Assembly: GCA_937931165.1 (NCBI GenBank)
Contig: CALHCI010000104.1
Location: 1 to 64,000 of the forward strand
From: an uncultured Granulosicoccaceae bacterium
GTDB taxonomy: Bacteria; Pseudomonadota; Gammaproteobacteria; Granulosicoccales; Granulosicoccaceae
DNA: 64,000 nt
Direction: 5' to 3'
The notes below the pieces were generated by a model, which did no database searches, was not told the DNA's origin, and was given only the letters and a program-made list of their open reading frames with translations. Below, piece after piece: positions 8,766 through 17,659 of the stretch. Each line of letters starts with the position of its first letter. Position 1 is the first letter of the stretch. The translations under genes were made by a program, and so were the position numbers.

Positions 8766-9233
8766 TTGTCTGACACAGTTGTACATCCGGCCGTTCAGCG
8801 GGCGATGGCAGAAATAGAAAAATCGCTGAACGCGGGTTTGAGCTCAGTGCTGCTGTTGTGCGATACAGTTCCCGAGGTGCTGCAACCAATGTTGGACGAC
8901 AGTCCGCTGTTACATCAGCAGACCTTCGAGTCATTTTTAGCCGGCCGTGCGACAGTTGCCAATCAGCGCTGCCCGCTGATTGTCATTTTGGATGTTGATC
9001 GTGAAGTGCTGTCGTATAACGGGTTGCTGGCGATTGTTCGCGATTGTGCAAGCGGCAGCGTGTTGTTGTGCAGCGAATCAATTGTACTGGCGGAGTTGCT
9101 TGCCCTGGGCTTTCGTCGGTTCGACGACACACAGGGGTTGTACGTTTTTGATCTGTTTGACTACAAAAAGCGCCCCGACTGGTTTAACGCAGATCATTTT
9201 GCACATCCTCACCGATGGGATCCGCTCGGGTGA
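8766..9233 (+). CDS. Hypothetical protein, DUF6231-like
   Basis: 155 residues, start TTG at 8766. A mixed alpha/beta protein with a short Rossmann-like pattern (VLLLCDTVPEVL, LIVILDV) and a conserved-looking C-terminus YDFLFDYK-type segment ending in PDWFNADHFAHPHRWDP. The C-terminal PDW-N...WDP pattern reminds me of DUF6231 proteins that follow DUF1244 genes in other gammaproteobacteria, though I cannot verify this. No catalytic motif is seen. It is likely co-transcribed with the DUF1244 gene. Confidence 0.6.
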   Translation: MSDTVVHPAVQRAMAEIEKSLNAGLSSVLLLCDTVPEVLQPMLDDSPLLHQQTFESFLAGRATVANQRCPLIVILDVDREVLSYNGLLAIVRDCASGSVLLCSESIVLAELLALGFRRFDDTQGLYVFDLFDYKKRPDWFNADHFAHPHRWDPLG

Positions 9234-9525
9234 CAGCCGCTGTCTGTGCATAGGCGTGATCACGCCAATGTAAGTCGAATGCATGGCAAAAGTGCGTTAT
9301 TCTTGTGTCGCGCTGAAACGGGGCCACAACAGACAGCAAAAAACTGCCGGGCTGTTGCATACAGGGACTGTAGATGAACTATTTACCGGTTGGAGTATCA
9401 ACTCTCCTGACTGTGTGGAAAGTTGCAACAATCCGTTTCATCAATCGCGGATGACGCCGTGGCAATTAACTGCCAATCATCTATCCTAACCCCTAAATAA
9501 AAATATTTCGTTGCGGAAAACAACA
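9234..9525. other. Intergenic region upstream of the sucAB-lpd cluster
   Basis: About 290 bases between the DUF6231-like gene and sucA. One 68-codon frame (9283-9489) is open but has no family resemblance or good ribosome site, so it was not called. The A+T-rich stretch at about 9488-9510 directly precedes sucA. The sucA promoter should lie in this region; I cannot mark -35 and -10 boxes with confidence. Confidence 0.4.
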
Positions 9526-12402
9526 ATGGCAAGTATGAAAATGTTGCAGGACACCTCGATGCTCGACGGTGGCAACATTGTGTATCTTGAGCAACACTAC
9601 GAGCGGTACCTTCGGGATCCGAACTCGGTGCCCGAGTCCTGGCGTCGATATTTCGATCAGCTGCCGATGGTTAACGGGCAGGCGCGAGATATTCCGCATA
9701 GCGAAGTGCGGCAGCACTTTTACAACCTGACCAGAAACTCGGTTGCCCGCTCCGGTGGTCCGGCCGCGCAGTCTTCAGTAGAGCAAGAGCGAAAGCAGGT
9801 GCAGGTCGGTGCATTAATCGATGCTTATCGTACCCGCGGCCACCAGCTGGCGAATATCGATCCGCTCGATCGCATGCAGAAAATTGAAGTCAAGGAAGTG
9901 CAGCTGCATGAAAACGGATTGTCGGGTGCTGACCTTCAAACCGAATTCCAGACCCCGACGCTGACCAGCATTGACGTCGCGCCGTTGTCCGAAATTGTGG
10001 CGCATCTGGAAAAAATTTATTGCAGCACGATTGGTTACGAATACATGTATATCAATCACACCACACAGAAAAAGTGGTTGCAGCAACGCATCGAGAGTTA
10101 CTGGGCCAAGCCTGATCTTGGTGTCGATTCGCAGAAGTGGCTGCTGGAAAGGCTCACTGCTGCTGAAGGCCTCGAACGTTATCTGCACTCGCGCTATGTG
10201 GGTCAGAAACGCTTTTCACTCGAAGGCGGAGAGAGCCTGATTGCAATCATGGGGTCGCTTGTACAACGCGCCAGTGACGCCGGTTGTAAAGAGCTGGTGG
10301 TTGGCATGGCGCACCGCGGTCGATTGAACGTGCTGGTCAATGTGCTCGGTAAAAACCCGGCGGAACTGTTTTCCGAATTCGAAGGCAAGCACGATGACGA
10401 ACTCGCCTCCGGTGATGTGAAATACCACCAGGGCTTTTCGTCAGATATTAAAACCAGTGCCGGCAAGTACATGCATCTGGCGCTGGCGTTTAATCCCTCT
10501 CATCTGGAGATTGTTTCGCCGGTGGTCGAGGGCTCGGTACGCTCGCGGCAGGATCGCTATGGCGACAGTGTCGGTCAGGATGTGATCCCGGTGAGTATTC
10601 ACGGTGATGCGGCGTTTGCCGGACAGGGAGTGGTGATGGAAACCTTCAACATGGCTGATTCACGCGGCTTTTCCACCAAAGGCACTATTCATATTATCGT
10701 GAATAATCAGGTCGGGTTCACGACCAGTAATCTTGCCGATGCTCGCTCAACACTGTACTGCAGTGATGTGGCAAAAATGATCAATGCGCCAATTTTCCAC
10801 GTTAACGGGGATGACCCGGAAGCGGTGTTGTTTGTCAGCCAGCTGGCACTGGATTTTCGCAACGAATTTCACAAGGATGTGGTGATTGATCTGGTCTGCT
10901 ATCGCCGCCACGGTCACAACGAAGCTGACGAACCTTCGGCCACCCAGCCAATGATGTATAAAACCATCAAGGCACTGCCGACTACCCGCCAGTTATACGC
11001 CGATAAACTCATTGCCGCCGGCCGTGTGGAAGCGGACTATCCGCAAAGCCTGGTACAGCAGTATCGCGACAAACTCGATGCTGGTGTCACCGTAGCACTG
11101 GGTGTGGAAACCGATCCCGAATATATGGAAAAACACCATATCCCGTGGGACTCGTACATGAATACTGACTGGCGTGCGAGCTATGAAACGAAAACGCCGG
11201 TAGATCGATTGCAGGAACTCGCCAACTCGCTGACCGATCTGCCTGAAGGGTTGTTGCTGCACTCGCGGGTTAAAAAAATCGTCGAAGATCGCCGCAAGAT
11301 GACGGCCGGTGCATTGCTTCTGGATTGGGGTTACGCCGAAAACCTCGCCTATGCAACGTTGCTCGATAAGGGCCATCCGGTGCGGATATCAGGGCAGGAT
11401 TGTGGTCGTGGTACGTTTTTCCACCGCCATGCAGTACTGCACAACCAGAACGACGGCTCGACCTATGTGCCGTTGCGTAACGTATTTCCTGAGCAGCCTA
11501 ATTTTCTGGTGATTGACTCGGTGCTGTCAGAAGAAGCGGTGCTGGCATTTGAATATGGCTATGCCACGGCAGACCCGCAAACGATGGTTATCTGGGAAGG
11601 GCAGTTTGGTGATTTTGCCAATGGAGCGCAGGTGGTGATCGATCAGTTCATCAGTTCCGGTGAAACCAAATGGGGTCGTCTGTGCGGTTTGGCACTGTTT
11701 TTACCGCATGGCTATGAAGGGCAGGGTCCGGAGCACTCTTCGGCACGTCTTGAACGGTTTTTGCAGCTGTGCGCTGAAGAGAACATGCAGGTGGTAGTGC
11801 CCAGTACACCGGCACAGGCGTATCACATGATCCGTCGTCAAATGCTCAGACCCATGCGTCGTCCGCTGATCGTTATGACGCCCAAAAGTCTGTTACGACA
11901 CAGGCTTGCGGTGAACACGCTCGAAGATCTGGCTGACGGTAGTTTCCAGCCGGTTATTCCTGAGATGGATGATGTTGTAGCACCTGCCGGCGTAGACCGC
12001 CTGGTGTTTTGCTCAGGCAAGGTTTACTACGATCTTCTGGAAAAACGTCGCGAAGAACAATTGAACAATGTTGCCGTGGTCAGGGTGGAGCAGTTGTATC
12101 CGTTCCCTTATGAAGAAATGCAACAGATTATTGCCACTTATCCAAACGCCGAACGCATCGTCTGGTGTCAGGAAGAGCCGCGTAATCAAGGTGCATGGCG
12201 TGCAACAAGGCACCGTATTGAAAGAGTGCTCGGAGACAATCAGACACTTGAATTTGCAGGAAGGCCGCCTTCTGCGTCACCGGCAGTCGGATATGCGAAT
12301 ATGCATATCAAAGAACAGAACACGCTCGTGCAGGAAGCGTTGGCACTGCGTGAAAATAGCCAACACCCGGTTGAAAACCACAGACTCGCCGGCAAAATTT
12401 AA
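9526..12402 (+). CDS. sucA: 2-oxoglutarate dehydrogenase E1 component
   Basis: Thiamine-diphosphate-dependent decarboxylase of the 2-oxoglutarate dehydrogenase complex in the TCA cycle. The protein is about 958 residues, near the usual 930-950. Landmarks are the N-terminal E2-binding segment (GGNIVYLEQHYERYLRDP), MAHRGRLNVLVNVLGK, the substrate-site HGDAAFAGQGVVMETFN, the thiamine-binding GDDPEAV...YRRHGHNEADEP, and the C-terminal GQDCGRGTFFHRHAVLHNQ and VVWCQEEP-like blocks. I prefer ATG 9526 over the in-frame TTG 9511. It is followed 29 bases later by sucB. The usual neighbours sdhCDAB and sucCD are not in this window. Confidence 0.97.
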   Translation: MASMKMLQDTSMLDGGNIVYLEQHYERYLRDPNSVPESWRRYFDQLPMVNGQARDIPHSEVRQHFYNLTRNSVARSGGPAAQSSVEQERKQVQVGALIDAYRTRGHQLANIDPLDRMQKIEVKEVQLHENGLSGADLQTEFQTPTLTSIDVAPLSEIVAHLEKIYCSTIGYEYMYINHTTQKKWLQQRIESYWAKPDLGVDSQKWLLERLTAAEGLERYLHSRYVGQKRFSLEGGESLIAIMGSLVQRASDAGCKELVVGMAHRGRLNVLVNVLGKNPAELFSEFEGKHDDELASGDVKYHQGFSSDIKTSAGKYMHLALAFNPSHLEIVSPVVEGSVRSRQDRYGDSVGQDVIPVSIHGDAAFAGQGVVMETFNMADSRGFSTKGTIHIIVNNQVGFTTSNLADARSTLYCSDVAKMINAPIFHVNGDDPEAVLFVSQLALDFRNEFHKDVVIDLVCYRRHGHNEADEPSATQPMMYKTIKALPTTRQLYADKLIAAGRVEADYPQSLVQQYRDKLDAGVTVALGVETDPEYMEKHHIPWDSYMNTDWRASYETKTPVDRLQELANSLTDLPEGLLLHSRVKKIVEDRRKMTAGALLLDWGYAENLAYATLLDKGHPVRISGQDCGRGTFFHRHAVLHNQNDGSTYVPLRNVFPEQPNFLVIDSVLSEEAVLAFEYGYATADPQTMVIWEGQFGDFANGAQVVIDQFISSGETKWGRLCGLALFLPHGYEGQGPEHSSARLERFLQLCAEENMQVVVPSTPAQAYHMIRRQMLRPMRRPLIVMTPKSLLRHRLAVNTLEDLADGSFQPVIPEMDDVVAPAGVDRLVFCSGKVYYDLLEKRREEQLNNVAVVRVEQLYPFPYEEMQQIIATYPNAERIVWCQEEPRNQGAWRATRHRIERVLGDNQTLEFAGRPPSASPAVGYANMHIKEQNTLVQEALALRENSQHPVENHRLAGKI

Positions 12403-12431
12403 TCACATCGCAATAGGTTCAGCACAGAATA

Positions 12432-13688
12432 ATGGCAACTGAAATTAAGGTCCCCGTTCTACCGGAATCAGTGGCAGACGCCACCATTCTCGCGTGGCAG
12501 AAAAAGCCGGGGGAGGCGATCAAACGGGATGAGATTCTCGTTGAAGTGGAAACTGACAAAGTAGTGCTTGAGGTTCCGGCACCTGCCGACGGCGTACTGA
12601 CCGCTATCGTCGCTGATGAAGGTGCCGTCGTAACAGCGCAGGAAGTTTTGGGCACCATGGAAGAGGGCGCAACCGCCGAGGCTTCTGCACCGGCTGCAAC
12701 GGCAACTCCCGAGCCTGCCGCGGCCAGCGCTGCGGCCAATGCCGACGATACAGGAGGGCCCACCAGTCCGTCAGCACGGCAACTGATGGCACAGCATAAT
12801 CTTAGCGCAGATCAAATTGCTGGCAGCGGTAAAAACGGCCGCATCTCAAAAGCCGACGTCGAGGCACACATTGCAGGTCAATCATCTGCAGGTGGTGCAG
12901 CATCTGCGCCGGTGGCTGCAGTGGCATCTGCTGCGTCTGCACCTGCTGTGGCATCGTCTTCTGCAATAGCTGCCGGTGTTGCCGGCGATCGTTCCGAGCG
13001 ACGCGTGCCGATGAGCCGTCTTCGTGCACGAATTGCCGAGCGACTGCTGCACGCCTCGCAATCGACTGCCATGCTCACGACGTTTAACGAAGTGGATATG
13101 CAGCCGATTAAAGAACTGCGCGGGCAGTATAAAGATCAGTTTGAAAAGGCGCATGGCGTGCGTCTGGGTTTTATGTCGATCTTTGTGAAAGCCGCCACTG
13201 AAGCGCTCAAGCGATTTCCTGACATCAACGCCTCTCTGGACGGAGATGACGTGGTGTATCACGGCTTTTGTGATGTCGGCATTGCCGTATCTTCAGATCG
13301 TGGACTGGTGGTGCCGGTTATTCGTGATGCCGAAAATCTAACCCTTGCCGACATTGAAAAGCAGATTGGTGAATACGCAGGGCTTGCTCGCGATGGTAAG
13401 CTCGGGCTGGACCAACTTACCGGTGGTACCTTTACCATCACCAACGGTGGTGTTTTCGGATCACTGATGTCTACCCCTATCCTCAATCCACCGCAAAGTG
13501 CCATTCTTGGTATGCACACCATTCAGGATCGACCAGTTGCGATTAATGGCGAAGTGGTGATCAGACCTATGATGTATATCGCGTTGTCATATGATCATCG
13601 AATCGTCGATGGTCAGGGTGCGGTAACCTTTCTGAAAACGATCAAGGAACTGGTCGAAGAGCCTGCCAAAATACTGCTCGATATCTGA
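12432..13688 (+). CDS. sucB: Dihydrolipoyllysine-residue succinyltransferase (E2 of OGDH)
   Basis: Core of the 2-oxoglutarate dehydrogenase complex. A single lipoyl domain occupies residues 1-76, with the lipoylated Lys in [11 protein letters not shown] (about residue 43). An Ala/Pro-rich linker follows, then the E1/E3-binding domain ([20 protein letters not shown], about 115-150), a second Ala-rich linker, and the acyltransferase domain with catalytic HxxxD in [13 protein letters not shown] near residue 390. 418 residues with one lipoyl domain matches SucB rather than AceF. It is translated from ATG 12432 just downstream of sucA and should be in the same transcript. Confidence 0.97.
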   Translation: MATEIKVPVLPESVADATILAWQKKPGEAIKRDEILVEVETDKVVLEVPAPADGVLTAIVADEGAVVTAQEVLGTMEEGATAEASAPAATATPEPAAASAAANADDTGGPTSPSARQLMAQHNLSADQIAGSGKNGRISKADVEAHIAGQSSAGGAASAPVAAVASAASAPAVASSSAIAAGVAGDRSERRVPMSRLRARIAERLLHASQSTAMLTTFNEVDMQPIKELRGQYKDQFEKAHGVRLGFMSIFVKAATEALKRFPDINASLDGDDVVYHGFCDVGIAVSSDRGLVVPVIRDAENLTLADIEKQIGEYAGLARDGKLGLDQLTGGTFTITNGGVFGSLMSTPILNPPQSAILGMHTIQDRPVAINGEVVIRPMMYIALSYDHRIVDGQGAVTFLKTIKELVEEPAKILLDI

Positions 13689-13757
13689 TACACCTGACTA
13701 CCAGGTGCACAAGCGCGGTTACTCCTGAATCAACCGTGCCGGATAAAACAGACAGGG

Positions 13758-13780
13758 CGACTGCGTTACAATGGCAGTCG
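13758..13780 (+). other. Perfect hairpin in the sucB-lpd gap
   Basis: CGACTGC (13758-13764) and GCAGTCG (13774-13780) form a 7-bp stem with a 9-base loop, followed by TTACTATC. With no proper T-run it is a weak terminator at best; it may instead mark an RNA-processing or attenuation point between sucB and lpd. Confidence 0.35.
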
Positions 13781-13851
13781 TTACTATCACTGTTACTTTA
13801 TGGCCTGCGTTGTCAGGTCAGGTAACCAGTTCGCTATCTACAATTATTTAA

Positions 13852-13874
13852 TTCAGTGACAGCTACGCACTGAA
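13852..13874 (+). promoter_or_regulatory. Hairpin just upstream of the lpd ribosome-binding site
   Basis: TTCAGTG (13852-13858) and CACTGAA (13868-13874) form a 7-bp perfect stem with a 9-base loop. It ends directly before the CTGGAG ribosome site of lpd, whose ATG is at 13890. The stem could influence lpd translation or protect a processed 5' end, giving lpd expression separate from sucAB. Lpd is usually shared with other dehydrogenase complexes, so separate control would make sense; this is inference. Confidence 0.35.
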
Positions 13875-13889
13875 TCTGGAGCATTTACC

Positions 13890-15323
13890 ATGTCTGAGAA
13901 ATTCGATGTCATCGTTCTGGGGGCCGGTCCGGCTGGCTACGTTGCGGCGATCCGGTGCGCTCAGCTCGGACTGAAAACAGCTTGTGTAGAAGAATGGATA
14001 AACAAGAAAGGTAGTCCTGCACTGGGTGGCACCTGTCTTAACGTCGGGTGTATTCCGTCCAAAGCTCTGCTTGAGAGCAGTCAGATTTATTATGAAGCGT
14101 CAAAAGGTCTTTCGGAGCACGGCATAGTCGTTGACGGTGTTCGCGCAGATGTACCGCAAATGATCTCCAGCAAAGATAAAATTGTTGAAGAGCTAACCGG
14201 TGGTATTGAGCACTTGTTTCGTGCCAACAATATCACCTGGCTAAAAGGCACCGGCAAACTGATGCCTGAGCGCCAGATTGCAGTTCAGGACAGTGATGGA
14301 AATACCAGCGCATATAGTGCCGAAAACATCATTCTTGCTACCGGTTCGAAGTCTATCGAAATAGGCGCCGTACCATTGCACAGCGATGTAGTTGTCGATT
14401 CGTCCGGTGCGCTCGACTGGGAATCCGTGCCACAAAAGCTGTGTGTGATTGGTGCCGGAGTTATCGGTCTTGAGCTTGGTAGTGTGTGGCGCAGACTTGG
14501 TGCTGAAGTCGTTGTACTGGAGGCGCAGGATGTATTTCTGCCGATGGTTGATCAACAGATAGCCAAAGATTCTTTTCGACAATTCACCCGCCAGGGGCTC
14601 GACATTAAGCTCGGCGCGCGGGTGATGTCGTCACAGGTTGATGGCAACGGAGTGTCATTGCAGTACACCGATTCTTCGGGTGAGCAGAACTTAACCGTTG
14701 ATCGCGTGATTGTGGCCGTTGGACGACGTCCGAACATAGAACAACTGACAGATCCTGAAACCGATCTGTTAATGGACGAGCGTGGTCTGGTTCATGTTAA
14801 CGATGCTTGCGAGACCAATCTTCCTGGTGTGTGGGCAATCGGTGATCTGGTGCGCGGTCCAATGCTGGCACACAAGGGCTCAGAAGAAGGTGTGGCCGTT
14901 GCCGAACGTATAGCCGGGCAGCACAGTCACCTGAACTACGATGCGATTCCTTCAGTCATTTATACCCACCCTGAAATATCGTGGGTAGGTAAAACCGAAG
15001 AGCAACTTAAAGAAGCGGGTAGGGAGTATAAGAGCGGAGTATTTCCGTTTGCTGCAAGTGGCCGCGCCAAAGCACAGCGTGACACTGGCGGTATGGTAAA
15101 AATACTTAGTGATAAACACACTGATGAATTACTTGGTATGCACATCGTTGGCGGACACAGTTCGGAGCTGATAGGCCATGGCGTGACAGTGATGGAATTT
15201 CAGGGCACCAGTGAAGACATTGCCCGTACTGTATTTGCACACCCGACATTAAGTGAAGCAATTCATGAAGCAGCCCTGGCGGCTGATAACCGCGCTTTGC
15301 ATATACCCAATCGAAAACGTTAG
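13890..15323 (+). CDS. lpd: Dihydrolipoyl dehydrogenase (E3)
   Basis: FAD-dependent disulfide oxidoreductase that reoxidises the lipoyl group of E2 with NAD+. The N-terminal FAD fold is DVIVLGAGPAGYVAAIRCAQLG. The redox pair is in GGTCLNVGCIPSKALL. The NAD-binding fold is VIGAGVIGLELGSVWRRLG. The second FAD contact is GVWAIGDLVRGPMLAHKGSEEG and the active-site His-Glu pair is in HPTLSEAIHEA. 477 residues is standard. A ribosome site GGAG (13878-13881) lies 8 bases before ATG 13890. It completes the sucA-sucB-lpd cluster after a 200-base gap holding two hairpins. Confidence 0.97.
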   Translation: MSEKFDVIVLGAGPAGYVAAIRCAQLGLKTACVEEWINKKGSPALGGTCLNVGCIPSKALLESSQIYYEASKGLSEHGIVVDGVRADVPQMISSKDKIVEELTGGIEHLFRANNITWLKGTGKLMPERQIAVQDSDGNTSAYSAENIILATGSKSIEIGAVPLHSDVVVDSSGALDWESVPQKLCVIGAGVIGLELGSVWRRLGAEVVVLEAQDVFLPMVDQQIAKDSFRQFTRQGLDIKLGARVMSSQVDGNGVSLQYTDSSGEQNLTVDRVIVAVGRRPNIEQLTDPETDLLMDERGLVHVNDACETNLPGVWAIGDLVRGPMLAHKGSEEGVAVAERIAGQHSHLNYDAIPSVIYTHPEISWVGKTEEQLKEAGREYKSGVFPFAASGRAKAQRDTGGMVKILSDKHTDELLGMHIVGGHSSELIGHGVTVMEFQGTSEDIARTVFAHPTLSEAIHEAALAADNRALHIPNRKR

Positions 15324-15610
15324 TATTCTTACGCGCTGCATTGTCGTTTTTCTGTACTTCAAAATTTTGTCGCTGCCGCCAAAGCAGCGATAACCGATAC
15401 GCTAAAACGCGAATTAAAAAATTGTGCCGGGCAGGTTCTCGGCACCGCACAGGAATAATTGAACCAATCTTTGATATTTGCGCAAAAAACTATCCGTTCG
15501 ATTCGAGCGAATGTGACGCGTTCAAGACAATTGGATTTGACCAAATAGCCTTTTGCTATCTCACCGTTCAATGGTACAGATTGTGAAATACCGTGCTCAA
15601 GATAAGAAAG
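15324..15610. other. Intergenic region between lpd and the ATP-grasp gene
   Basis: About 285 bases. TCGCTGC (15370-15376) and GCAGCGA (15384-15390) form a 7-bp hairpin with a 7-base loop and could help end the lpd transcript, although no T-run follows. An 81-codon frame here lacks features and was not called. I looked for a small precursor peptide for the neighbouring ATP-grasp enzyme and found none with a convincing start site. Confidence 0.4.
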
Positions 15611-16582
15611 ATGAACCACGGTGGCGCGATGATTTTGGTGATGGGCACAGCTGAAGATCAGCATGCAGCAGCGATCTACAACAAAGTCCTGGCTCGCGGC
15701 AATCGGGTAGCTTACTTCGATCCGCGGCTATATCCTAAGGATATGACGATAACCTTTGACAGTGCATTGCCTATGGCTGGCACAATTCGGTATCGTGATG
15801 GACAACCCGCTATCGATTTGTCACTGGTTAATTCCGTGTATTGCCGCCACTGGGATGACTTATTGGTCAGTGCCAGTGCCATGGGTGCAATGCCGGATGC
15901 CGTCGAGTTGCGTGAGACAGAGGCGGCACTTGGCAGTCTTTTCCGGGGTATGGAAAGCTACTGGGTAAATCCTATTGAGTCCTTGAAAAACGCACGTTAC
16001 CGTATCCGACAGCTACAACTGATCCGCACACAGGGTGTCAGAGTGCCAGAGGTTATCGTCAGTAACGATTTCCGTCGGGTGCAGGCGTTTTTCAGTCTGA
16101 CCAACGAACAACTTCAATACCGTCCTTCCGGTTGGAACAGCTCGGCATGGAACAGCGGCCACATTGACGATATTGCCCGCCACCTGTCAGATCTTCCGGT
16201 AACACCCGTTGAGTATCAGGAAATCATCGGCGGTGATGAAGTGCGTGCCTATGTGATTGGCGAATCGGTTTTCTCAGGTCTGATAGAGCCTGAGGTCAAT
16301 GAATTTGCCGCCATGCACAGTGACTATGTGCGACCGATTGAATTACCTGCAGAAGCGAAACGCATTTGCCGACGAGTCGCGGCAACTCTCGATTTACGTT
16401 TCTGTGCCATCGATATGCGAATCACTCCGGAAGCCGAGTACGCGGTTGTCGATGTTGATGCAAACCCGATGTTCCTGCATTTTGAGCAAACTACCCGTTT
16501 GCCTATCAGTGATCGCCTGGTTGAGTTGCTGATTGCCACGGATGTCGACGCCTACGATACGAGAATGATCGCAAGTGCGTAG
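15611..16582 (+). CDS. ATP-grasp family protein, MvdD/RimK-like, function unknown
   Basis: About 323 residues with the layout of ATP-grasp peptide ligases. An N-terminal pre-ATP domain ends in SYWVNPIESLKNARYRIRQL, where related enzymes read W-x-N-P...NK. A central domain begins VRVPEVIVSND. Late blocks EVRAYVIGE and FCAIDMRI...VVDVDANPMF match the substrate and Mg2+ sites (the final Asp/Asn). The expected ATP-gripping Lys in the central domain (usually YKP) is Arg here (QYRPSG). Relatives ligate peptides or modify ribosomal peptides (graspetide enzymes), but no precursor gene is seen. GTG 15593, ATG 15611 and ATG 15629 are all possible starts. It stands alone between lpd and gmk. Confidence 0.65.
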   Translation: MNHGGAMILVMGTAEDQHAAAIYNKVLARGNRVAYFDPRLYPKDMTITFDSALPMAGTIRYRDGQPAIDLSLVNSVYCRHWDDLLVSASAMGAMPDAVELRETEAALGSLFRGMESYWVNPIESLKNARYRIRQLQLIRTQGVRVPEVIVSNDFRRVQAFFSLTNEQLQYRPSGWNSSAWNSGHIDDIARHLSDLPVTPVEYQEIIGGDEVRAYVIGESVFSGLIEPEVNEFAAMHSDYVRPIELPAEAKRICRRVAATLDLRFCAIDMRITPEAEYAVVDVDANPMFLHFEQTTRLPISDRLVELLIATDVDAYDTRMIASA

Positions 16583-16667
16583 GTACACTGCCCGGCTAAT
16601 TCGATAACACTTTGGCGCAGGTTGGCTTTAAAATAATGATCTTTCGGCGCGGAACAAACAGTTCACC

Positions 16668-17279
16668 ATGACGGCTCAGCTCTATGTCTTATCGGCACCT
16701 TCAGGTGCCGGCAAAACCAGCCTGGTTAAAGGTGCCTGCGAACGGCTTGATCAACTGGTGGTGTCTGTTTCTCACACAACACGGCCAAAGCGGCCGGCCG
16801 ACGTCGATGGCGTTGACTACCACTTTGTCGATGAAGACACCTTTCATACAATGATTGGCGAGGGCGACTTCCTCGAGCACGCCCGAGTATTCGATAATCT
16901 CTATGGCACTTCACAGCGTCTGGTAGAACAAACACTGGCGCTGGGTACAGATGTGATACTGGAAATCGACTGGCAGGGCGCTGATCAGGTCCGCCGACTG
17001 ATGCCGGATGCATGCGGCATCTTTATCGTGCCACCCTCAAAAGACATTCTTGAGCAAAGGCTGCGTGGTCGAGCCAGTGACTCTGAAGAGGTCATTGAGC
17101 GTCGCATGCGGGATGCTGTGGAAGATATGCGACATTTTTCAAACTACGATTACCTGATCATTAATCAGGATTTTGAGCATGCGCTTGATGAGCTATGTGC
17201 GGTGATATTGTCTAAACGCGTTGAGACCACTCGTCAAAGCACTGAAAACCAACCGGTATTGAGTGCGCTTTTAAGCTAA
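16668..17279 (+). CDS. gmk: Guanylate kinase
   Basis: Converts GMP to GDP with ATP. The P-loop LSAPSGAGKTSLVKGA is at residues 8-23. The GMP-binding segment VSHTTRPKRPADVDGVDYHF follows, then the LEIDWQGADQVRR block and the lid and C-terminal helix DAVEDMRHFSNYDYLIIN. 203 residues is the usual length. It starts a run with rpoZ and spoT, the conserved gammaproteobacterial order that places GTP precursor supply next to ppGpp metabolism. Confidence 0.97.
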   Translation: MTAQLYVLSAPSGAGKTSLVKGACERLDQLVVSVSHTTRPKRPADVDGVDYHFVDEDTFHTMIGEGDFLEHARVFDNLYGTSQRLVEQTLALGTDVILEIDWQGADQVRRLMPDACGIFIVPPSKDILEQRLRGRASDSEEVIERRMRDAVEDMRHFSNYDYLIINQDFEHALDELCAVILSKRVETTRQSTENQPVLSALLS

Positions 17280-17379
17280 TCACGGGTGTACTGCACACCA
17301 TTTCAGCGTTTGGCTTGTTTTCTTTTGCAATGTCACTAAAATCAGCAGTCATATAACTGACTGAATTCCGGAGTTTCCT

Positions 17380-17646
17380 ATGGCGCGCGTTACTGTTGAA
17401 GATTGCCTCGAACACGTAGACAATCGTTTTGAACTGGTGATAAAGGCAGCTAAGCGGGCGCGAAAAATTTCTCTTGGTGCTGATCCACTGGTGCCGATGG
17501 AAAACGACAAACCCACTGTAATCGCACTGCGTGAAATCGCACAAGGGTTGTTGTCACAAGAGCAAATGGAAGAAGAAGCACCGGTGCGGTCTATTGAGGA
17601 CGTGTCTGGTGAAGCGTCAATATCCGCTCCCGCTTCGGACCTTTAG
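17380..17646 (+). CDS. rpoZ: RNA polymerase omega subunit
   Basis: Small subunit that assists assembly of RNA polymerase and takes part in ppGpp binding. The N-terminus [20 protein letters not shown] and the KRARKISLG and [15 protein letters not shown] blocks are diagnostic. 88 residues is normal, with an acidic tail after residue 65. A GGAG (17371-17374) stands before ATG 17380. It lies between gmk and spoT as in E. coli. Its 3' part is crossed by an open frame continuous with spoT, which confuses the spoT start. Confidence 0.97.
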   Translation: MARVTVEDCLEHVDNRFELVIKAAKRARKISLGADPLVPMENDKPTVIALREIAQGLLSQEQMEEEAPVRSIEDVSGEASISAPASDL

Positions 17647-17659
17647 CACGCAGCTCAGC

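Noticed and set aside
9283-9489. 68-codon plus-strand frame before sucA
   Set aside because: No good ribosome site and a composition unlike a folded protein; more likely promoter region.
15341-15586. 81-codon frame considered as a precursor peptide for the ATP-grasp protein
   Set aside because: No ribosome site, no repeated acidic core or leader motif typical of graspetide precursors.
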